Shown here piece by piece: positions 59,320-64,000 of a stretch of DNA of 64,000 bases. The notes beneath the pieces were generated by a model, which saw nothing but the letters and a program-made list of their open reading frames with translations, was not told the origin of the DNA and made no database searches. Where the stretch lies: contig NZ_MWFK01000001.1 of assembly GCF_002078175.1 (NCBI RefSeq), forward strand, positions 5,518,001 through 5,582,000. Direction: 5' to 3'. Within the stretch, counting starts at the first letter, position 1. Each line of letters starts with the position of its first letter. Origin of the DNA: Streptomyces sp. M41(2017) (GTDB taxonomy: Bacteria > Actinomycetota > Actinomycetes > Streptomycetales > Streptomycetaceae). The translations under genes and the position numbers were made by a program.

Positions 59320-60654
59320 ATGCGGCCATCGTCCTACAAGGCCATCGTCGACGAGTTCGCCGCCTCGATCAGATCCGGCACGCTCCCGGCGGGCACCCGG
59401 CTCCCGACGCACCGCGCACTCACTCGCGAGCGGCGGATCGCTCTGGCCACCGCCACGCGGGTCTACGCCGAACTCGCCGCCATGGGGCTGGTGGTGGGGG
59501 AGCCCGGGCGTGGAACGTTCGTTCGGGTGCGGTCGGGTTACGACGGCCTTGAGCCGTCTCGCGTCCTGCCGGTCCCGAGAGTCGCCGACTTGTCGTTCAA
59601 CCAGCCACTGGGGGAGGGACAGGCCGACCGACTGCGTCAGTCGCTGCGTGCCCTCTCCGTCTCGGGCGAGGTCGAGGCGTTGCTGCGCCAGGACCCGCCG
59701 GGCGGCCGCCTGCACGAGCGAGCGGTCGTGGCCACCTACCTGCTGGAGCGCGGGATCGACACGGCACCGGCGAACGTCGTCATCACGAGTGGCACCCAGC
59801 AGGCCCTCGATGCCGTGCTGCGCTCCCTGACCAGGCCCGGTGACGTCCTCGCGGTCGACGCACTCAGTTACCCCGGCATCAAGCTGCTCGCATCCGCCCA
59901 CGGACTCGACATGGTTCCGATCCCCGTCACGGAGAAAGGACCCGACCTCGCCGCGCTCGACAGCCTGTGCCGCGCGCGCCCCGTGCGTGCGATCTACGCG
60001 ATCCCCACCCTGCACAACCCACTCGGCTGGGTCCTCGACACGGAGCAGCGCGAACGCTTCGTTGCCATCGCCCGCTCCCACGACTGCCTGATCGTCGAAG
60101 ACGGCACCTACGCCTTCCTCGACGCGTCGCCACCTCCGCCCTTGCACACCCTCGCCCCCGAACGAACCTGCTACGTGGCCGGTCTGTCCAAGAACGCCGC
60201 TCCCGGCCTGCGGTTCGGATTCGCCGTGCTGCCCCGCCCTCACATCGAGACCGTAACCCGGAGCCTTCGCCTCGCGGCCTGGGGCGCTCCCGGACTCATC
60301 ACCGCGGTCGCCACCGGCTGGCTGGCCGACGGTACGGTCGCCCGCTGGGAACGGGACCGGCGGGACGATGCGGCAGCGCGGCAGGACATCGCCCGCACCG
60401 CACTCGCCGGAATGAGCTGCACGGCGCACCCGGTTTCCTACATGGTCTGGCTCGGCCTGGAGCCCCATCAGCGCCCGGACCACGTCGCTGCGCTGCTCGC
60501 CGAGGTGGGCATCCTCGTCTCCACGGCGGACGCCTTCGCCACCGGCTCCCATCACCCCCGAGGACTCCGCCTGGCGCTCGCCACGCCACCTCGAGAGGAA
60601 CTCGGACTGGTGTTGCGGCGCCTGAGGGAGGTGATCGAGGCTGTCCCACCGTGA
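59320..60654 (+). CDS. MocR-family regulator (GntR-type HTH fused to an aminotransferase domain)
   Basis: 444 aa from the ATG at 59320. The N-terminal winged helix-turn-helix of GntR type (about 1-70) reads LPAGTRLPTHRALTRERRIA then TATRVYAELAAMGLVVGEPG. The rest is a fold-type I aminotransferase domain with the PLP lysine in VAGLSKNAAPGLRFGF and the conserved NPLGW and IVEDGTYAFLD segments. Such proteins use PLP or an amino compound as effector and usually control a neighbouring gene. The divergent enoyl-CoA hydratase is the natural target. Confidence 0.92.
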   Translation: MRPSSYKAIVDEFAASIRSGTLPAGTRLPTHRALTRERRIALATATRVYAELAAMGLVVGEPGRGTFVRVRSGYDGLEPSRVLPVPRVADLSFNQPLGEGQADRLRQSLRALSVSGEVEALLRQDPPGGRLHERAVVATYLLERGIDTAPANVVITSGTQQALDAVLRSLTRPGDVLAVDALSYPGIKLLASAHGLDMVPIPVTEKGPDLAALDSLCRARPVRAIYAIPTLHNPLGWVLDTEQRERFVAIARSHDCLIVEDGTYAFLDASPPPPLHTLAPERTCYVAGLSKNAAPGLRFGFAVLPRPHIETVTRSLRLAAWGAPGLITAVATGWLADGTVARWERDRRDDAAARQDIARTALAGMSCTAHPVSYMVWLGLEPHQRPDHVAALLAEVGILVSTADAFATGSHHPRGLRLALATPPREELGLVLRRLREVIEAVPP

Positions 60655-60694
60655 TGAGCCGACGGCGAGGCGCGACGCGCGATCCGAGAGCTCA

Positions 60695-61174
60695 CTAGGA
60701 ATCGCCGGTGCGGGAACCCGGAGGCCAGTGAGCCGGTGTCCAGTCTCCCTCCGGGTCGGTGGCCTGCCCCACTTCGATCAAATGGCCGTCAGGGTCACGG
60801 ATGTAGCAGCGGATCTCGTACTCGTGCTGTTTCGGCGGCGTCAGGAACTGGGCACCGCGGGCGCTCCACTCCTCGTACAAGGGGTAGATGTCCTTGACGC
60901 GGATGTTGAGGAAACTGCTGACCCGGCCGGAATCGCGTGGTGTCTCCAGGGTGACCGCCGGCTTGTCGTCCGTCGGGCCTCCGCCGCCGTTGATGATGAT
61001 CCAGCTGTTGGCCAGTGAGACGTAGGTCAGGCCTCCAGGGCCGGAGTAGGCCAGCCGGCCGCCGAGCACTTCGGTGTAGAAGCGTCGGGAGCGTTCGACA
61101 TCGTCCGAGACGATGAAGTGGGCCAGCAGGATTCCTTCTGGCGGTGGGGGAGTTCGGCCATCTGGTGCCTCCAC
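60695..61174 (-). CDS. VOC-family (glyoxalase-like) protein with a probable 5' frameshift
   Basis: The VOC domain reads EGILLAHFIVSDDVERSRRF, LTYVSLANSWIIINGGGGPT and IRCYIRDPDGHLIEVGQATD, complete over about 135 residues. The only start in this frame upstream is a GTG at 61174 without a ribosome site. A well-placed ATG at 61161 (GGAGG six bases upstream) is in another frame and gives MAELPHRQ. One extra base in the five-base G run at 61146-61150 would join them as MAELPPPPEGILL, which looks like the original start. So the gene is frameshifted, carries a sequencing error, or can switch phase. Confidence 0.75.
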   Translation of the reverse strand: MEAPDGRTPPPPEGILLAHFIVSDDVERSRRFYTEVLGGRLAYSGPGGLTYVSLANSWIIINGGGGPTDDKPAVTLETPRDSGRVSSFLNIRVKDIYPLYEEWSARGAQFLTPPKQHEYEIRCYIRDPDGHLIEVGQATDPEGDWTPAHWPPGSRTGDS

Positions 61175-61475
61175 TTGTCGGTTTCATGACCGTTGATGTG
61201 CCTTGACGGAGGGTTCCCCTTTCGAGGCGGCCGGTGATTCACCAGCTCGCCCTCCTGGGCGATTCGCCGGCAGCTCCACACGGATGGCTCCCCGCTCAAG
61301 GCCATTGGAGCGACGCGGAGGTGTGTGCGGAAGCGCAGACGGTCACACATCAACGGCAGCGGCCGGGCACGTTCGTGCCTCCCCGCACAGTCATGTCCTG
61401 ACGTACAGCACACAGATACTGCGCCAGGCCGTGTGTGGGCAGCACCCGCGGCATCGCAGGAGAGGCGGTCATCCC
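61175..61475. other. Intergenic region
   Basis: About 300 bases between the divergent VOC and redoxin genes. No gene seen; promoters are expected here. Confidence 0.45.
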
Positions 61476-62090
61476 GTGCGTTCCGACATCGTCCCGGGCG
61501 GGACCTTCCCCGATTTCGCGCTGCCCGACCACACCGGCACCGTCCGCACGCTGAGTGAGATCCAGGGCGGGGACCCGTTGATCCTGACGCTCGCGCGTGG
61601 CCACTACTGTCCGAAGGAGAACTGGCAGCACCGGGAACTCGCCGAGAACTACCCGAAGATCGCGGTGGCCTATACGCAGGTGGCCACGATCGCCACCGAC
61701 GACCATCACACGCTGCAGGAGTTCCGTGCCTCCGTCGGCGCGCAGTGGCCCTTCCTGTCCGACCCCGAGCGGACCGTCCAGCAGGCTCTGGACATCCAGG
61801 AGTACACCGACCCCGAGCACGACCCGATGATCCCGCACACGCTCGTGCTCAAGCCGGGGCTGGTGGTCCACAGCGTCTACAACGGTTACTGGTTCTGGGG
61901 GCGCCCGTCGTTCGACGACCTGTGGCACGACCTGCGGACGGCCACCCGCGAGATGCGCCCGGACTGGGATCTGAGCAGCCCGGGACTGCGCGAAGCGTGG
62001 GACGCGGGCGACTACGCGAAGTTCCACGGGTGGGATCGCCGGGCCCCCGAGTCGATGCCCAACTCCTATGTCCCGGAGGGCGAGGGATGA
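61476..62090 (+). CDS. Redoxin / AhpC-TSA-like peroxiredoxin
   Basis: 204 aa from a GTG at 61476, with AGGAGAGG about ten bases upstream. Thioredoxin-fold opening: GGTFPDFALPDHTGTVRTLS. The catalytic-loop Cys is in LARGHYCPKENWQHRELAE, a single Cys without CxxC. Later segments FLSDPERTVQQALDIQEYTD and PHTLVLKPGLVVHSVYNGYW fit redoxin proteins. It probably reduces peroxides or acts in thiol redox. The stop overlaps the next start as ATGA, so it is coupled to the nitronate monooxygenase gene. Confidence 0.87.
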   Translation: MRSDIVPGGTFPDFALPDHTGTVRTLSEIQGGDPLILTLARGHYCPKENWQHRELAENYPKIAVAYTQVATIATDDHHTLQEFRASVGAQWPFLSDPERTVQQALDIQEYTDPEHDPMIPHTLVLKPGLVVHSVYNGYWFWGRPSFDDLWHDLRTATREMRPDWDLSSPGLREAWDAGDYAKFHGWDRRAPESMPNSYVPEGEG

Positions 62091-63046
62091 GCACGATGCC
62101 CACGCCGGTGTGCGCCCTGCTCGGGATCGAGCAGCCGATCGTCCTGGCGCCCATGGTCGCTGTTCCCGCGCTGGCCGCGGCGGTGTCGAACGCCGGCGCG
62201 CTCGGCATGCTGACGCTGACGTGGGCGGACGATGTCGCGGCTGTGGTCCGTGAGACGGCGGCGCTGACCGAGCGGCCGTTCTGCGGCAATCTCGTGCTGA
62301 CCGAGGATCGGCACCGCCGCCTCGATCAGGCCCTTGACGCCGGACTGCGGATCGTGTCGTTCTTCATGGGCGACCCGAGCGGCTACACCGAGCAGGTCCA
62401 CGACGCCGGAGGGATCGTCCTGCACACGGTCGGTACCGCGGAGGAGGCGCGGCGGGCGGTCGACGCCGGCGTGGACGTGGTCGTGGCGCAGGGCTGGGAG
62501 TCCGGCGGGCACGTGTGGGGCACCGTCGCGACGCTGCCTCTGGTGCCGGCCGTGGTGGACGCGGTGGCGCCGGTACCGGTGATCGCGGCCGGCGGCATCG
62601 GCGATGCGCGGGGCGTCGCGGCGGTGCTGGCGCTGGGTGCGCAGGCCGCCTGGCTGGGCACGCGGTTCCTGCTGGCCGAGGAGATGCCGATCCACGACGA
62701 CTACCGGCGCCGCCTGATCGCCGCGGCGGAGACCGACCCGCAGCGGTACGCCGACCTGTACTCGGTCGGATGGCCCGACTCTCCCCACCGCGCGCTGCGC
62801 AACTCGACCGCCGACGCCTGGCAGGCCGCGGGCAGCCCTCCGCTCGCGCAGCGCCCGGGCGCCGGCGACGTGATCGCGCACTTCAGCTCCGGCGAGGCGA
62901 TCGTCCGCTACGAACCGGCGCCGCCCATGGCCGGGACCACGGGTGACATCGAGGCGCTCTCGATGTGGGCAGGGCAGAGTGTCGCACTCGCGAGGAGGTC
63001 GCAGCCCGCGGCGGACATCGTCGCGGAGCTCACCTCTCGGATCTGA
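62087..63046 (+). CDS. Nitronate monooxygenase-like flavoprotein
   Basis: 319 aa from an ATG at 62087 overlapping the redoxin stop (ATGA). It is an FMN-binding TIM barrel of the 2-nitropropane dioxygenase family: GIEQPIVLAPMVAV, AVSNAGALGMLTLT, VVVAQGWESGGHVWG, then the phosphate site PVIAAGGIGDARGVAAVLAL and GAQAAWLGTRFLLAEE. It should oxidise nitronates (for example propionate 3-nitronate) with oxygen. Pairing with a redoxin suits an enzyme that releases peroxide or reactive nitrogen. Confidence 0.9.
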   Translation: MSTMPTPVCALLGIEQPIVLAPMVAVPALAAAVSNAGALGMLTLTWADDVAAVVRETAALTERPFCGNLVLTEDRHRRLDQALDAGLRIVSFFMGDPSGYTEQVHDAGGIVLHTVGTAEEARRAVDAGVDVVVAQGWESGGHVWGTVATLPLVPAVVDAVAPVPVIAAGGIGDARGVAAVLALGAQAAWLGTRFLLAEEMPIHDDYRRRLIAAAETDPQRYADLYSVGWPDSPHRALRNSTADAWQAAGSPPLAQRPGAGDVIAHFSSGEAIVRYEPAPPMAGTTGDIEALSMWAGQSVALARRSQPAADIVAELTSRI

Positions 63047-63209
63047 CTCCGCAAGCCTTCTGAGCGCACGGACCGGCGCGAACAGCGTTGCCCGCTCAGG
63101 GAGGCAAGCCCGGTACCCGCTTCCGCCGACCGCACGGCTCTGTTTCCGCCGTGCGGGACCCGCCCATCCGGCGCACCCTGGAAGGTGAGACCCGGCCCGG
63201 GAGGCGTCG

Positions 63210-63416
63210 ATGGCGTTCCACGAAGGCGACCCATGGAAGGACCCGAAGCGCACGCGCCGAACCAGCAATAGCCGCGTTGTCGCGGGGTGCATTCTGGCCG
63301 TGGCCCTGTTCATCGTCCTGGCCGTCATCGAGCCGCAGGCCGCCGTCATCGTGGCCGTACTCACCGCGCTCACCGCGTTGATCCTGTTCGCAACCAGCCG
63401 GCGACGCAGTCCCTGA
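63210..63416 (+). CDS. Small two-pass membrane protein, 68 aa
   Basis: ATG at 63210. A charged N-terminus (HEGDPWKDPKRTRRTSNSR) precedes two hydrophobic segments (VVAGCILAVALFIVLAVIEP, AAVIVAVLTALTALILFAT) and a basic end (SRRRSP). No family is recognised. Both ends should lie inside. Confidence 0.65.
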   Translation: MAFHEGDPWKDPKRTRRTSNSRVVAGCILAVALFIVLAVIEPQAAVIVAVLTALTALILFATSRRRSP

Positions 63417-63791
63417 CGGCTGTGACGTCCGACCCCTGACGGCTGAGACCGCCCGGCTCTCTGGTCCGCGGTCAGGGCAGCAGTCCTCGTGGCGGGGGCC
63501 GTGATGCCCATGCGTCCGGGGCACGGGTCCTTAGAGGGGGCCACGCGTGCTTCGTCCCCCAGGCCGGGAAGTTTTCGGCTCTTGAGGGTGGTCTGCCTGC
63601 TATCGTGCGCGACGTCGGTCTGTGAGCCATTCGAGGCATGAGGAGGTGGGTTGATGAACGCCGGGTTCGGCGCTGCCGCGTGCAGTGCTTCCGCCATCCC
63701 CGCCTGCCGGGCCCGGGGCTGACGCACACGACCTCTCGTCCGTTCAGTTCTCCGGGTCCTTGATCTCTCGACAAGGGACCTTCTTTACGCC
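63417..63791. other. Intergenic region
   Basis: About 375 bases before the last gene. No gene or clear hairpin recognised. Confidence 0.45.
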
Positions 63792-64000
63792 ATGAGCGAC
63801 TCTTCGTTTGACCTGACGCAGTTTCAGAAACGTATAGCCGTGAGCAGTGCGCCACGCGCCGGGGCGTACCCGGCCGACTGGGTGCTGGAGAATCAGATGG
63901 GGCCCAACCCCCTCTGGCTCGTCGAGGAGCTCACCGCCACGATGGATCTCCGGCCGGGCATGCGCGTCCTCGACCTCGGCTGCGGGCGCGCCCTGACCTC
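63792..64000 (+). CDS. SAM-dependent methyltransferase, N-terminal part only
   Basis: ATG at 63792, with AAGGGA upstream; the frame is open at the window end, 69 codons visible. After a short lead (SDSSFDLTQF, then PADWVLENQMGPNPLWLVEE) comes methyltransferase motif I, GMRVLDLGCGRALT. The WVLENQMGPNPLWL segment is typical of a group of bacterial methyltransferases annotated as cyclopropane-fatty-acid-synthase-like. Substrate unknown. Confidence 0.82.
   Translation, partial: MSDSSFDLTQFQKRIAVSSAPRAGAYPADWVLENQMGPNPLWLVEELTATMDLRPGMRVLDLGCGRALT

Overview
The window is high-GC actinobacterial DNA, and almost certainly Streptomyces. The third codon position is strongly GC-rich. There is a complete SapB-type (ram/amf) lanthipeptide locus whose precursor is, from memory, almost the same as RamS of S. 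coelicolor. Rare TTA (bldA) codons sit in developmental or secreted-protein genes. Many secreted proteins, LacI sugar regulators and SigB-type stress genes are also present. No tRNA, rRNA or CRISPR array was seen.

Layout. 0-7 kb: the 5' part of a sugar ABC binding-protein gene facing a LacI repressor gene with twin operators, then a methyltransferase, a cupin regulator, a flavodoxin-fold protein, a DUF5996 protein and a nucleotidyltransferase. 7.3-10.3 kb: a stand-alone, full-length rpoA outside any ribosomal-protein operon, a receiver-like protein and an intact IS5-family element. 10.4-14.4 kb: small accessory genes (DUF6183, SMI1/KNR4, amphi-Trp). 14.4-21.4 kb: a secreted polysaccharide and protein degradation block (LacI, GH16 glucanase with two discoidin domains, DUF1996 protein, DUF305-like lipoprotein, M4 protease). 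21.9-28.0 kb: a three-gene operon with ATGA overlaps (ATP-grasp ligase, PEP-synthase/glucan-water-dikinase-like enzyme, MFS exporter) with a divergent PAS-LuxR regulator. 28.2-31.5 kb: a TetR gene and an aldo-keto reductase/VOC/epimerase operon. 31.7-35.3 kb: a DUF4386 membrane protein, an 8-bp minisatellite, and a coupled operon of a repetitive Gly/Ala/Asp/His peptide, a JmjC/cupin hydroxylase and a sucrase-ferredoxin-like protein. 36.0-43.6 kb: ramC-ramS-ramA-ramB with convergent ramR. 44.1-54.8 kb: stress-response genes (SigB-family sigma factor, CsbD, GlsB, two PP2C phosphatases, a cobalamin-binding sensor, a STAS protein, two MarR regulators). 55.1-64.0 kb: DUF1330 protein, short UvrA, enoyl-CoA hydratase facing a MocR regulator, VOC protein, redoxin and nitronate monooxygenase, small membrane proteins and the start of a methyltransferase.

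How the genes work together. In the ram locus, RamR should activate production of SapB, which RamC modifies and RamAB exports. The two ABC proteins carry complementary degenerate ATP-site motifs. In the PP2C/cobalamin/STAS operon a CarH-like cobalamin domain (Wx9EH plus ExH) is translationally coupled to a phosphatase and an anti-sigma antagonist, which suggests a light- or cobalamin-gated partner switch.

The best candidates for undescribed biology are: (1) the repetitive His-containing peptide coupled to a JmjC/cupin hydroxylase, (2) the ATP-grasp/dikinase/MFS operon, (3) the cobalamin-gated partner switch, and (4) the ectopic rpoA. All functional statements are inferred from sequence reading alone; no database search was run.
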